Notes under the pieces: model-generated
Told to the model about the DNA's origin: nothing
The model's database searches: none
The model's input: only the letters and a program-made list of their open reading frames with translations
Position numbers and translations under genes: made by a program
DNA from: Bacteroides ilei
Lineage (GTDB): Bacteria > Bacteroidota > Bacteroidia > Bacteroidales > Bacteroidaceae
NCBI RefSeq assembly: GCF_900128495.1
Contig: NZ_LT635801.1
Span: 2,535,083-2,599,082 of the forward strand
Length of the DNA stretch: 64,000 nucleotides
Direction of reading: 5' to 3'
Shown: positions 7,840 through 16,328 of the stretch, one piece after another
Layout: every line of letters starts with the position of its first letter
Numbering within the stretch: the first letter of the stretch is position 1

Positions 7840-8577
7840 TCAGTCGTCAATCGGCTTGAATGCATCCTTATAAAGGCCGCATATCGGGCATGTCCAGTCG
7901 TCCGGTATTTCTTCAAACGGCGTTCCTGGAGCGATTCCGGTTTCGGGTGAGCCTTTTTCGGGGTCGTAGATGTAATCGCATGCGGTACATTCATAGCGTT
8001 TCATCACACATCTTTCGGCCACTTTGTTCCAGTCCACCAGTTTCCAGAAAGCTTCCACAAAGGCAGCGCGGCGGTTGCGGTAGTCAATGTAGTAGGCGTG
8101 TTCCCATACATCGATGACCAGAATCGGCTTGAGGCCCTTGGTCAATGGATTCCCAGCATTCGGTTCTGCCACGATTGAAAGTTTATGTTGTTTGTCGGAA
8201 ACCAGCCATACCCATCCGGAACCGAACAGTCCCACGGCCGCTTTGGTAAACTGTTCCTTGAATGCATCAACCGAACCAAAATCACGTGCCAGCAGTTCCG
8301 CCAGTCTGGCCGGCATGGCTGGTTGTGTGGGGGTCAGTGTCTGGAAAAAGAATGTATGGTTCCAGGTCTGGGCCGCATTGTTGAATATCCCGCCGTCCGA
8401 TTTCAGGATGATTTGTTCCAGCGACATCTTTTCAAAAGGTGTACCCTGGATCAGCCGGTTCAGGTTGTCAATGTAGGTCTGCAAATGTTTTCCATAATGG
8501 AATTCCATTGTTTCCTGGCTCATGTACGGGGCAAGTGCATCCTGTGCGTAAGCAAGTTTCGGCATAGTGTGTGTCAT
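7840..8577 (-). CDS. Superoxide dismutase (Fe/Mn) fused to rubredoxin
   Basis: Residues 1-190 form a complete Fe/Mn superoxide dismutase with metal ligands His27, His74, Asp156 (DVWEHAYY) and His160. Gln70 in [13 protein letters not shown] is the position typical of iron or cambialistic enzymes. Residues 193-245 form a complete rubredoxin with its iron site CTAC (197, 200) and CPIC (230, 233). Bacteroides superoxide dismutases are normally near 193 residues and stand alone, so the rubredoxin tail is an addition. There is no stop or frame change between the domains. The fusion may place an electron carrier next to the dismutase and allow superoxide reduction instead of dismutation, but that is inference. 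ruvA lies upstream on the same strand, 71 bases away. Confidence 0.93.
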   Translation of the reverse strand: MTHTMPKLAYAQDALAPYMSQETMEFHYGKHLQTYIDNLNRLIQGTPFEKMSLEQIILKSDGGIFNNAAQTWNHTFFFQTLTPTQPAMPARLAELLARDFGSVDAFKEQFTKAAVGLFGSGWVWLVSDKQHKLSIVAEPNAGNPLTKGLKPILVIDVWEHAYYIDYRNRRAAFVEAFWKLVDWNKVAERCVMKRYECTACDYIYDPEKGSPETGIAPGTPFEEIPDDWTCPICGLYKDAFKPIDD

Positions 8578-8648
8578 AATCGTATTGTTTTTAAAGTTAA
8601 TGGTATGTCAATATATAATTTTTCCGGTAACGCTGTTATCCGACTGGG

Positions 8649-9245
8649 TTACAGACGTTTTAAAGCCAGTTTGATAACCTTTTCCACCGGGGTATCAGGG
8701 GCTTCCTGCATGATGGCTGATACCACCTTCTGCGAGGGTGCCTGTGCGAATCCCAGCATCGTAAGGGCTGCCACTGCCTCTTCATAGATTTCGGCATTGA
8801 CCGTCGTGGCAATGGAAGAGACCGTTGCCGCCGAATCGATGCCTGTTGCCGCAATCTTGTCCTTCAGGTCGACAATGATACGTTGGGCGGTCTTCAGGCC
8901 GATTCCTTTTACAGTCTTCAGCAGCTTGTCGTTTCCTGTGCTGATTACGTTACACAGTTCAGACGGCGTCAGGGCCGACAGGATCATGCGTGCCGTATTG
9001 CCTCCGATACCCGAAACCGTAATGAGCAGCAGGAACAGTTCGCGTTCCTGTTTGGTTACGAAACCGTAAAGTACGTATGCATCTTCACGGATGGCTTCGT
9101 AGATATATAGCTTTACCTCTTTCTTGTTCTGGATGGTCGAGTAGGTATTCAGCGAAATGTTTACGGCATAACCCACTCCGTGACATTCCACTACGGCCAG
9201 TGCCGGAGTGATTTCAGTCAGTTCTCCTTTTACGTATTCAATCAT
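8649..9245 (-). CDS. ruvA: Holliday junction branch migration protein RuvA
   Basis: DNA-binding subunit of the RuvABC complex that moves and resolves Holliday junctions. The 198-residue protein starts [12 protein letters not shown], the family N-terminus, and contains the OB-fold, tandem helix-hairpin-helix segments ([13 protein letters not shown] and [19 protein letters not shown]), and the C-terminal domain that contacts RuvB ([11 protein letters not shown]). The frame is open to 9284, but the start at 9245 gives the standard protein and follows the -7 box at 9268-9275. The superoxide dismutase-rubredoxin gene follows on the same strand. Confidence 0.95.
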   Translation of the reverse strand: MIEYVKGELTEITPALAVVECHGVGYAVNISLNTYSTIQNKKEVKLYIYEAIREDAYVLYGFVTKQERELFLLLITVSGIGGNTARMILSALTPSELCNVISTGNDKLLKTVKGIGLKTAQRIIVDLKDKIAATGIDSAATVSSIATTVNAEIYEEAVAALTMLGFAQAPSQKVVSAIMQEAPDTPVEKVIKLALKRL

Positions 9246-9267
9246 ATATCTGTTAATAAAGATAATG

Positions 9268-9275
9268 CAAAAATA
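9268..9275 (-). promoter_or_regulatory. -7 promoter box of ruvA
   Basis: Minus strand TATTTTTG, 23 bases before the chosen ruvA start. Confidence 0.55.
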
Positions 9276-9360
9276 TGAAATCATAAGTAAACGCAGAAAA
9301 TAAAATATGAAATATTTAAAAACATAGCCTGGAGGCTTGTCTGGAAATGTTCTAATTCCG

Positions 9361-9368
9361 TATATTTG
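9361..9368 (+). promoter_or_regulatory. -7 promoter box of ddh
   Basis: TATATTTG (TAnnTTTG), 33 bases upstream of the ATG at 9402. Confidence 0.6.
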
Positions 9369-9401
9369 TCAATCAAACAATAAATAAATCAAACAATTGA
9401 T

Positions 9402-10301
9402 ATGAAAAAGATTAGAGCTGCCGTAGTTGGATACGGAAACATTGGTAAGTTTACATTGGAAGCGCTGGAAGCTGCTCCCGATTTTGAAGTCGCAGGTATC
9501 GTGCGCCGTCATGGTGCAGAAAACAAGCCTGCCGAATTGGCCGGTTATCCTGTTGTCAAAGATATCAAAGAACTGAAAGACGTGGATGTGGCTATCCTGG
9601 CTACTCCTACCCGTAGCGTGGAACAGTATGCAAAGGAAATCCTGGCTTTGGGTATCAATACCGTCGACAGTTTCGATATCCATACCCAGATTACTTCATT
9701 GCGCCGTTCATTGGGCGAGACAGCCAAGGCACACAATGCCGTATCTGTCATTTCTGCCGGATGGGATCCGGGAAGTGACTCGGTGGTACGTACGTTGCTG
9801 GAAGCCATCGCTCCGAAAGGTATCACTTATACTAATTTCGGCCCGGGGCGCAGTATGGGACATTCTGTAGCGGTGCGTGCCATTGCAGGTGTCAAGGACG
9901 CGCTGTCAATGACTATTCCGGTAGGGACAGGAATCCATCGCCGTATGGTATATGTGGAACTGGAAGAGGGTGCCGATTTCAAGACTGTTGAGGCTGCAAT
10001 CAAGTCGGATGCCTATTTCGTGAATGATGAAACCCATGTTATCCAGGTCCCTTGTGTAGACGACCTGAATGATGTTGGTCATGGAGTGAACCTGGTCCGT
10101 AAGGGGGTATCCGGAAAGACACACAACCAGTTGTTCGAATTCGATATGAAAATCAATAACCCTGCTTTGACAGCTCAGGTATTGGTGTGTGTAGCCCGTG
10201 CTTCCATGAAACAGCAGCCGGGTTGCTATACGATGATTGAAATTCCGGTAATCGACCTGCTGGCCGGTGACCGTGAAGAGCTGATTTCTCATCTGGTATA
10301 A
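9402..10301 (+). CDS. ddh: meso-Diaminopimelate D-dehydrogenase
   Basis: Reduces tetrahydrodipicolinate with ammonia and NADPH straight to meso-2,6-diaminopimelate, a one-step route to the peptidoglycan cross-linking residue and to lysine. The 299-residue protein has an N-terminal Rossmann fold with the dinucleotide motif VVGYGNIGKF (8-17) and the family segments SAGWDPGSDS, FGPGRSMGHSVA and GVSGKTHNQLFEFD. Length matches the family. It is monocistronic, between its own promoter and the terminator at 10347. Start chosen at the only ATG that gives the full nucleotide-binding motif. Confidence 0.95.
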   Translation: MKKIRAAVVGYGNIGKFTLEALEAAPDFEVAGIVRRHGAENKPAELAGYPVVKDIKELKDVDVAILATPTRSVEQYAKEILALGINTVDSFDIHTQITSLRRSLGETAKAHNAVSVISAGWDPGSDSVVRTLLEAIAPKGITYTNFGPGRSMGHSVAVRAIAGVKDALSMTIPVGTGIHRRMVYVELEEGADFKTVEAAIKSDAYFVNDETHVIQVPCVDDLNDVGHGVNLVRKGVSGKTHNQLFEFDMKINNPALTAQVLVCVARASMKQQPGCYTMIEIPVIDLLAGDREELISHLV

Positions 10302-10346
10302 TCACTTGTCATGGTGATATAGCTTACGTTATTTGTTGATTCTATA

Positions 10347-10405
10347 GGACAGGATGTCTCGTTTCCCTGATGTTTTGAGTGGGAAGAGACATCCTGTCCT
10401 TTTTT
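10347..10405. terminator. Terminator after ddh, probably bidirectional
   Basis: Arms GGACAGGATGTCTC (10347-10360) and GAGACATCCTGTCC (10386-10399), a perfect 14-bp stem, followed by six T on the plus strand. It also lies just past the end of the convergent permease gene. Confidence 0.88.
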
Positions 10406-10450
10406 CAAAATAGGGATTACCTGTATTGGAGTATTGTGCCGTAAGGATGA

Positions 10451-12802
10451 TCAGTCTTGTTTCAGGAACCGGATAGGACTGCCTTTCAGAATTTCCTTGC
10501 AGCTTGTGCCGATAATCAGCAAGGTAAACGCGCCGACAACCAGGAGGGGGAGCAGGAAATGCATGACATTTATTCCGGAGCGGTATTGGAAGCCTTCCAG
10601 CCAGTGGTGCATTGCCGGATATGTTATAAGGGTGCTGACGGTGAATGCAACGCCTAGATACCGGATAAACGGACGTGCCAGATAATACAGGATCTGTTCC
10701 GGCCCGGCTCCATGGATGCGCCGGATGCAGAGTTCTTTCAGGCGCATGCGGACTGTGAAACGGATCTGCCCGAACAGTCCGAAGAATGTCAACAGCAGGC
10801 TGATGGCCGTGTATAGCAGCAATACATCCGAGAGTGATGTCGTATCCTTGTTCTCGTTCAGGAAAAACTGGTGGTCGTCTGTGAAACTGAATGGGGTATC
10901 CGGATAACGTTCTTCCCATTTTTCCTGAAGTTTCTTTATGAGTTTCCGGTCTGCTTCAGGCTCCTGCCGGTTGATACGTACCGTGAGACAGGCAAAGTCG
11001 GAAGGTGTTCCTTGGCGTATTTTCAGGTGCAGCGGGTAGACGGGCTTGTCCAGGGACAGCTTGACGAAGTCTTTGATGACACCGGCTATAGTTTCTCCCT
11101 CCCAACTGGCTTCGTCTACATACCGGGTGACGGGTTGTCCTATCGGATTTTCTCCGGACGGAACAAACATGTGGATGAAAGTCTCGTTGACCAGTATCGG
11201 TCGGGGAAGCCGGGAGAGGCGTTGCATGGTCTGTACGGAATCCTGCAGTTCCATCCGGTAGAAGGACAGAAAATTCTTGTCACATTCAATCATGTCGACC
11301 AACTGGACATGGTTCTGGTCCTGTCCGGGTAGTATGACGGCTATCATACCACTGTAGATGCCGCTTGATGAGGCGGTGGCATCGGCGGTCTCTTTCCATC
11401 CTTTTACCTCCTGGAGCCAGTTGCCGACGGCTGGAGTCCCCGTTCCCTCATGGTAGAGGGTCAGGGTATGGCGGAAACGTTCCCCTCCTGACGTTATGAG
11501 TGCAGTCTGGCTCTGGATAATAAGGAAGGCCGATAACAATCCCAGGGTAAAGGTAAACTGCAGTGTCTGTAGTGATCCGGTAATGAAACGGCGTTTCCGC
11601 CCGGTATAGAAGTCGCGGTAACGGCTTTCTGACAGATGGATCAGTTTCCGGCTGGTGTACAGGGATGGCACTACGGCCATGAACGCAAGAAAGACTGCCA
11701 GCCATGGAAGTACCTGCCACGAGAACAGATAGCCAGTGGTGATCTGTGTGTCAAGCATCCGGTTGAAGACCTGTAGCCCGTCGTGCATCAGCAGCAGAGA
11801 AAACAGGAAGGAAAGCAGGATCAGCAGGAATGTATCTGTAAAAAGCTGGATACGGATATCCTTGCTGCCGGCTCCCATCAGCATTTCAATGCGGAGGGTA
11901 TGTATCTGCTTCAATAACCGGGAGAAACTGAGGTTGATATAATTGGAACATCCGATGAAGAGGATCAGCAGGGCGGCAACCAGTCCGATGTGCAGCATCT
12001 GCGGATTCCGATGCCGGAAACAGCAGTAATCGGCGTCTTCCAGCCGGGTGTCGAAATATGATTCCTGCAGGGTTTGTGCCTGGTAATGTCCGGTGCCCAG
12101 CAGGCAGGGAAGTTCTTGCCCGGCCAGATGTTTCCGGAATGTCTGCAGGTCTGTTTCCGGATGCAGCATCAGATAGCAGTTGATTCCTTGTTCAGGCTTC
12201 AAGGCAAGCAGGGCGTCTGTCTTCAGTACACTTTGGTCGGGATGCCGGTATACGGCGGCAACGCGTACAAGCTGTTTCCCGTAAAAAGGAAGAGTCAGTA
12301 CGTTCCCTATACATTCTGCTGTACCGAATATCCTCGTGGCGGTTTCCTGACTTAGGGCTACCTGGTCGGGGCGGGTAATGGCTTCCCGGATATCTCCTTG
12401 AAGTACCTGCAGAGGGAAGAAGCGGGTGAAGTTTGAATCGGTTGCCATTACATGGTCTAGCCGGAAAATCTCCTTCCCGACCTGTACCTGGATTTTCTCT
12501 TGTGTCTGTGTGCGCAGGAAACTTTCGGCTTCGGGCAGGGCTTCCATGATTTCGGGAACGCTTCCGCCGTATACAAAACTTCCCTGTACGGTTTTGTCGG
12601 ATACCGGCATGGGTTGGGTGAGGCGTACGATGCGGTCACGGTTGGGATTACCCGATTCGATGTTCGATTCATACGTCACGAAGGCTGTCAGCAGGCAGGT
12701 GAAGCAGATTCCTGCTGTCAGGCTGAAAAGTGAGATGATGGTGAAAAGCCTGTCGTGTCGCCAACCGTGCAGGATGAGCCTGATGTGTTGTATAAGTGTC
12801 AT
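10451..12802 (-). CDS. ABC transporter permease, MacB/FtsX type (distal copy)
   Basis: 783 residues. One N-terminal membrane helix (LFTIISLFSLTAGICFTCLLTAFVTY, about 19-44) is followed by a large periplasmic MacB-like domain, three helices around 270-380, another helix near 420 (SLQTLQFTFTLGLLSAFLII), a second periplasmic region and three C-terminal helices in an FtsX domain ending KGSPIRFLKQD. Proteins of this kind form mechanotransmission complexes that act on periplasmic substrates such as peptides, lipoproteins or toxic compounds rather than importing solutes. Substrate unknown. It is the last gene of a three-gene operon (permease - ATPase - permease), 15 bases after the ATPase, and is the same length as the other permease. 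Confidence 0.9.
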   Translation of the reverse strand: MTLIQHIRLILHGWRHDRLFTIISLFSLTAGICFTCLLTAFVTYESNIESGNPNRDRIVRLTQPMPVSDKTVQGSFVYGGSVPEIMEALPEAESFLRTQTQEKIQVQVGKEIFRLDHVMATDSNFTRFFPLQVLQGDIREAITRPDQVALSQETATRIFGTAECIGNVLTLPFYGKQLVRVAAVYRHPDQSVLKTDALLALKPEQGINCYLMLHPETDLQTFRKHLAGQELPCLLGTGHYQAQTLQESYFDTRLEDADYCCFRHRNPQMLHIGLVAALLILFIGCSNYINLSFSRLLKQIHTLRIEMLMGAGSKDIRIQLFTDTFLLILLSFLFSLLLMHDGLQVFNRMLDTQITTGYLFSWQVLPWLAVFLAFMAVVPSLYTSRKLIHLSESRYRDFYTGRKRRFITGSLQTLQFTFTLGLLSAFLIIQSQTALITSGGERFRHTLTLYHEGTGTPAVGNWLQEVKGWKETADATASSSGIYSGMIAVILPGQDQNHVQLVDMIECDKNFLSFYRMELQDSVQTMQRLSRLPRPILVNETFIHMFVPSGENPIGQPVTRYVDEASWEGETIAGVIKDFVKLSLDKPVYPLHLKIRQGTPSDFACLTVRINRQEPEADRKLIKKLQEKWEERYPDTPFSFTDDHQFFLNENKDTTSLSDVLLLYTAISLLLTFFGLFGQIRFTVRMRLKELCIRRIHGAGPEQILYYLARPFIRYLGVAFTVSTLITYPAMHHWLEGFQYRSGINVMHFLLPLLVVGAFTLLIIGTSCKEILKGSPIRFLKQD

Positions 12803-12817
12803 ATGTTTTCTGGAGCG

Positions 12818-13522
12818 TTAAAGGGATGTCTCGGTTACTATCTGTCCGTCGAACAGGTTGATGATACGGTCGGCATAGCCGGCGTCATGGCGGGAATGGG
12901 TTACCATGATAATGGTGGTGCCTTCCTGGTTCAGTTCGGTAAGGAGTTCCATCACTTCCTTGCCGTTCCTGGAGTCCAGGTTACCGGTAGGTTCGTCGGC
13001 CAGTATGATTTTAGGTCCGGCTACCACCGCCCGGGCTATGGCTACACGCTGTTGCTGACCTCCTGAAAGTTGCTGGGGGTAATGTTTGGCACGGTGGCTG
13101 ATAGACATCCGCTTCATGACTTCTTCTACCTTCCGTTTCCTTTCGGATGCGGGAATGCCCATGTAAAGCAGGGGGAGTTCGATGTTTTCGTATACGTTCA
13201 GTTCGTCGATGAGGTTGAAGCTCTGGAATACGAAGCCGATGATTCCTTTCCGTAGTGCGGTACGTCTGGATTCGGGAAGCATGGCCACTTCGTTTCCGTT
13301 CAGGACGTAGCTTCCTGCTGTCGGGTTGTCCAGCAGGCCGAGGATATTGAGCAAGGTCGATTTTCCACAGCCGGAAGGTCCCATGATTGCGACGAATTCT
13401 TTTTCCTTTATTTCCAGGTTTACGTTGTTCAAGGCCCATGTCTCCACTTCGTCGGTGCGGAATACTTTCTGCAGGTGGGCTACACTGATAATCGGATTTG
13501 AGTCTGTTGTTACCATATGCAT
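12818..13522 (-). CDS. ABC transporter ATP-binding protein, MacB/LolD type
   Basis: A 234-residue nucleotide-binding subunit. Visible motifs are Walker A GPSGCGKST (48-56), the Q-loop FVFQSFNLIDELNV, the signature LSGGQQQR, Walker B IILADEPTG and the switch His in MVTHSR. The sequence is closest in pattern to the LolD/MacB/FtsE branch, which partners FtsX-type permeases, and it is flanked by two of these. A start at Met3 (13516) is equally possible. It would power the two 783-residue permeases as a heteromeric complex. Control is probably from the sigma-54 promoter in front of the upstream permease gene. Confidence 0.95.
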   Translation of the reverse strand: MHMVTTDSNPIISVAHLQKVFRTDEVETWALNNVNLEIKEKEFVAIMGPSGCGKSTLLNILGLLDNPTAGSYVLNGNEVAMLPESRRTALRKGIIGFVFQSFNLIDELNVYENIELPLLYMGIPASERKRKVEEVMKRMSISHRAKHYPQQLSGGQQQRVAIARAVVAGPKIILADEPTGNLDSRNGKEVMELLTELNQEGTTIIMVTHSRHDAGYADRIINLFDGQIVTETSL

Positions 13523-13571
13523 GTTTTTTGTTTGGTCCGTTGTTTTTGACAGGTTATATATAATGCCGATG

Positions 13572-15923
13572 TTATTCTGCCCTCATGATGTCGGCGGGGT
13601 TGATCCGTACGGCTTTATGGATCTGCCAGCAGAGTGTACCCAGCGTGAGGAGGCCGACGATGGCCAGAGCCCACAGGAAGATGGCAGGTTCTACAGGGAC
13701 TTTTACCGCATAGCCGAGGGTATAGTAATGGATCAGCAGCAGGGATGCGGGGACTGCGGCGACGAAGGCAAGGCCCAGCATGTATACGTATTTGCGCCAC
13801 AGCAACCGGTAAAGGTCTCTGTTTCGCGCTCCGTTTACCTTGCGGAGGGCTATTTCACGGTAACGCTGGCGGATGTCGAAAAGTGACAGTCCGAACAGGC
13901 CGAGGCATGAGATGATGACGGCCATTCCGGCAAAGATGCCGTAAAGGGTGGCTGTACGGTGTTCGGCCGCATAGATGTGTCTGACTTTATTCTCGAACAG
14001 ATCATATTCAAAGTCTTCTGTGCCGTACACTTCTTTTTCCACTTTCTTCAGGAAACCGGTTACCGCCTTTTCCTTTCCCGGATAAAAGGCTATCTGGTAG
14101 TAGTCGCTGTATGAGAAGTTACTTACCGAAAAGATCATCGGCCGGATACCGTCACTGATCCGCCCGTCGTAATAGTCGTCAATGACGGCCCGTATGGGGA
14201 GTGCGTTGTCGTCTCCTTTCAGCTTGATGGACTTGCCCAGGCAGCTGGTGTATCCCAGGGCTTTCAATGCGGCTTTATTGACCACATAGAAGGATTCGAA
14301 ACCGGACAAGTCGTCCGTTTCTGTTTCTGCCGTGGAAATACTTCCTTCGATGACCGGCAATTCATAGAGCCTGAAGAATTCGGGGGTGGCATACCAGTTG
14401 TAGAGCGGGACCACTTGTCCGTCGGCACCGATGGCGTCCAGGGTATATTCACTGGTTCCCAGCCAGGTGGCGTCACTTGTCCATGTTTCAATGTCGGGGC
14501 AGGAATTCAACAGCGAGGCTATCTGCCGCACCCGGCTTTTCCGGTTTTTCCGGTCTTGGGCCTTGTAGTCTTCACTTTCATGGTACAGTTTGGCTATCAG
14601 TATGTCTTTGGTCCGGAAACCGGGATCGGTCTGTAACATGACGTCCAACTGCCTGTTGAAGTAGCAGGCCAGGATAACCAGGACAAATGTTAGCAGGTAC
14701 TGGAAGAAAAGCAGTCCCATACGCAGGCGGACCGACTGCCGGGAGTGGGTCGTGACATTCAGGCGTACGGCCGGAACTGTACGGGTATACTTCAGGTAGG
14801 GATAGACGGATGCAAGGAGTGGAAAAAGTAGCAGCAACCCTATCGACAGTATGCCGTCGAACGGAGTGTAGCTGAATCTCGTACCGAAGAACCGGGCTGT
14901 AGGGTGGCCGGTTAGCTCCACTGCCGCCCAGGCTACGGTCAGGGCTGCAAGCATCAGTAAGAGGTTTTCGGCGTAGATTTGCAGGAAGATGCTTTTCGGA
15001 GATGCGCCGAATACTTTCTTTAGGCAGTATTCACGTGTACGTTTCTGCATGAATACCAGATAAAGGTTGATGAAATTCAGCAGTCCGGTAAGCAGCAGGA
15101 TGATACATACCGCCGTGAATATATGGAGCTGCTGCCGGTTCCCCCATTGATAGATACTGTCAATGGAACTTCCCAGTCCCGACCAGTACAGGTCTTTGTC
15201 GGATATCAGCTTGAACTGGTAACTTCTCCAGCCCGGATTGGACGGGCTTACCGGGCGTCTGATCCTGCCCGATGCGGCAATCTTCTTCAGGTCGGTTCCG
15301 GGAGTGAAGGAGTAGAATTCGATCGGCATCCTTGACCATAGGCTGGCCTGGAGAGAAGAGACCAGTATGTCGAAGTTCAGGAAACATTTGTTGGCCGGAT
15401 CTTTCAGAATTCCTCTTACGGTCAGTTCTTTTCCGTTCGAGAACAGCAGTGTCTTCCCTACCGGATTTTGTGCTCCGAACAGTCTCCTGGCAAAGCTTTC
15501 CATCAGGAGGGCCGATTCGGGGGTGTCGAGCGATAGTTCACCTTGTACGGTCTCGAAGTGGAAAAGCTGGAAGTAGTTATCGTCGGCTACCAATGCCTGC
15601 AAAGGATAACGGTGTCTGTCTATCAGTACGAATTCGTTTTCCAGCGGAATGACGGTTGCCTTCGTCCTGATCCAGGCAGGATCGATGACGGCACTGTCCG
15701 ATTCAAAAGTCAGCCCTCCCAGGTATCGGTTCCCTTCCATTTCTATCTCGATTCCGTACACCGAATTCCGGTCGGAACAATGACTGTCTACCGTCAGTTC
15801 CCGGTAGATGTAACGGATCAGGATGATACTGCACGCCAGACTGAAGGCCAGTCCCAACAGGTTGATTACCGTGTAGGTCCGGGCATGCAAGAGAAACCGT
15901 AAAGCATATTTCATCGTTTTCAT
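13572..15923 (-). CDS. ABC transporter permease, MacB/FtsX type (proximal copy)
   Basis: A 783-residue membrane protein and the first gene of the operon. It has an N-terminal helix (TYTVINLLGLAFSLACSIILIRYIY, about 17-41), a periplasmic MacB-like domain, three helices around 280-390, a helix near 410 and a C-terminal FtsX domain with the conserved cytoplasmic RYREIALRKVNGA. It has the same length and layout as the distal permease but clearly diverged sequence, suggesting an old duplication that now works as a heterodimer. Start at 15923 or at Met4 (15914). A sigma-54-type promoter lies about 110 bases upstream, with paired palindromes beyond it. Confidence 0.9.
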   Translation of the reverse strand: MKTMKYALRFLLHARTYTVINLLGLAFSLACSIILIRYIYRELTVDSHCSDRNSVYGIEIEMEGNRYLGGLTFESDSAVIDPAWIRTKATVIPLENEFVLIDRHRYPLQALVADDNYFQLFHFETVQGELSLDTPESALLMESFARRLFGAQNPVGKTLLFSNGKELTVRGILKDPANKCFLNFDILVSSLQASLWSRMPIEFYSFTPGTDLKKIAASGRIRRPVSPSNPGWRSYQFKLISDKDLYWSGLGSSIDSIYQWGNRQQLHIFTAVCIILLLTGLLNFINLYLVFMQKRTREYCLKKVFGASPKSIFLQIYAENLLLMLAALTVAWAAVELTGHPTARFFGTRFSYTPFDGILSIGLLLLFPLLASVYPYLKYTRTVPAVRLNVTTHSRQSVRLRMGLLFFQYLLTFVLVILACYFNRQLDVMLQTDPGFRTKDILIAKLYHESEDYKAQDRKNRKSRVRQIASLLNSCPDIETWTSDATWLGTSEYTLDAIGADGQVVPLYNWYATPEFFRLYELPVIEGSISTAETETDDLSGFESFYVVNKAALKALGYTSCLGKSIKLKGDDNALPIRAVIDDYYDGRISDGIRPMIFSVSNFSYSDYYQIAFYPGKEKAVTGFLKKVEKEVYGTEDFEYDLFENKVRHIYAAEHRTATLYGIFAGMAVIISCLGLFGLSLFDIRQRYREIALRKVNGARNRDLYRLLWRKYVYMLGLAFVAAVPASLLLIHYYTLGYAVKVPVEPAIFLWALAIVGLLTLGTLCWQIHKAVRINPADIMRAE

Positions 15924-16034
15924 ATAATATATGGTGTTGTGTATGTGTGTCTGTCTTCGTGACCGGGTATCCGGATGGCACCAAAGGTATCATATCCTTC
16001 GGTAATTTTACCGGTGTTTTCCTGAATTTTAATT

Positions 16035-16050
16035 TCAAAAAGTGTGCCAA
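16035..16050 (-). promoter_or_regulatory. Candidate sigma-54 promoter of the ABC operon
   Basis: The minus strand reads TTGGCACACTTTTTGA. It matches the -24/-12 consensus TGGCACG-N4-TTGC with the exact spacing and differs at two bases: the G after TGGCAC is A, and the final C is A. It lies about 110 bases before the first permease gene and faces a divergent NtrC-type activator gene. Confidence 0.6.
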
Positions 16051-16104
16051 CTATTCAAACTGTTGTAATACAGCGATATATGCAAATATTGAAACTTATA
16101 AAAG

Positions 16105-16142
16105 TGTGCGTATACGCACAAAAAACGTGCGATGTAGCACGT
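16105..16142. promoter_or_regulatory. Paired palindromes, candidate activator (UAS) sites
   Basis: Two related dyads: TGTGCGTATACGCACA (16105-16120, perfect) and ACGTGC-N6-GCACGT (16125-16142). Their centres are 21 bp apart, two helical turns, and lie about 65-90 bases upstream of the sigma-54 -24 element. This is the usual place for enhancer sites of an NtrC-family regulator, most simply the one encoded at 16329. Confidence 0.5.
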
Positions 16143-16163
16143 ACAGCACAATTTCTTTTTTTC

Positions 16164-16171
16164 TATATTTG
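16164..16171 (+). promoter_or_regulatory. -7 promoter box of the regulator-kinase operon
   Basis: TATATTTG (TAnnTTTG). A transcript starting near 16178 would carry a leader of about 150 nt that includes the whole four-dyad array. Confidence 0.5.
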
Positions 16172-16210
16172 CCTGTACCGTAAGGAGTGCGGTAGATAAT
16201 AGGCCGATCT

Positions 16211-16298
16211 GATCTTATCACCTTAGTGATAAGATCGTTTCACCAATGTGATAAGAATTTATCACTCGGGTGATAATATCTTTTCACTCGGGTGATAA
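16211..16298. repeat. Array of four dyads, 22-bp period (copy 1)
   Basis: Four units of the form TTATCAC-N4-GTGATAA with centres at 16223.5, 16245.5, 16267.5 and 16289.5, exactly 22 bp apart. Unit 1 extends to a perfect 11-bp arm (GATCTTATCAC / GTGATAAGATC). Units 2 and 4 have left arms TTTCAC and TTTTCAC. The array ends 30 bases before the ATG at 16329. The same structure recurs at 63779-63862. Confidence 0.85.
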
Positions 16299-16328
16299 AA
16301 TGAACGGATACTGTAAAACAGATGGATT

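Noticed and set aside
16211..16298. Possible CRISPR array
   Set aside because: The units are 18-bp palindromes at 22-bp steps with no unique spacers of CRISPR length, and no cas genes are nearby.
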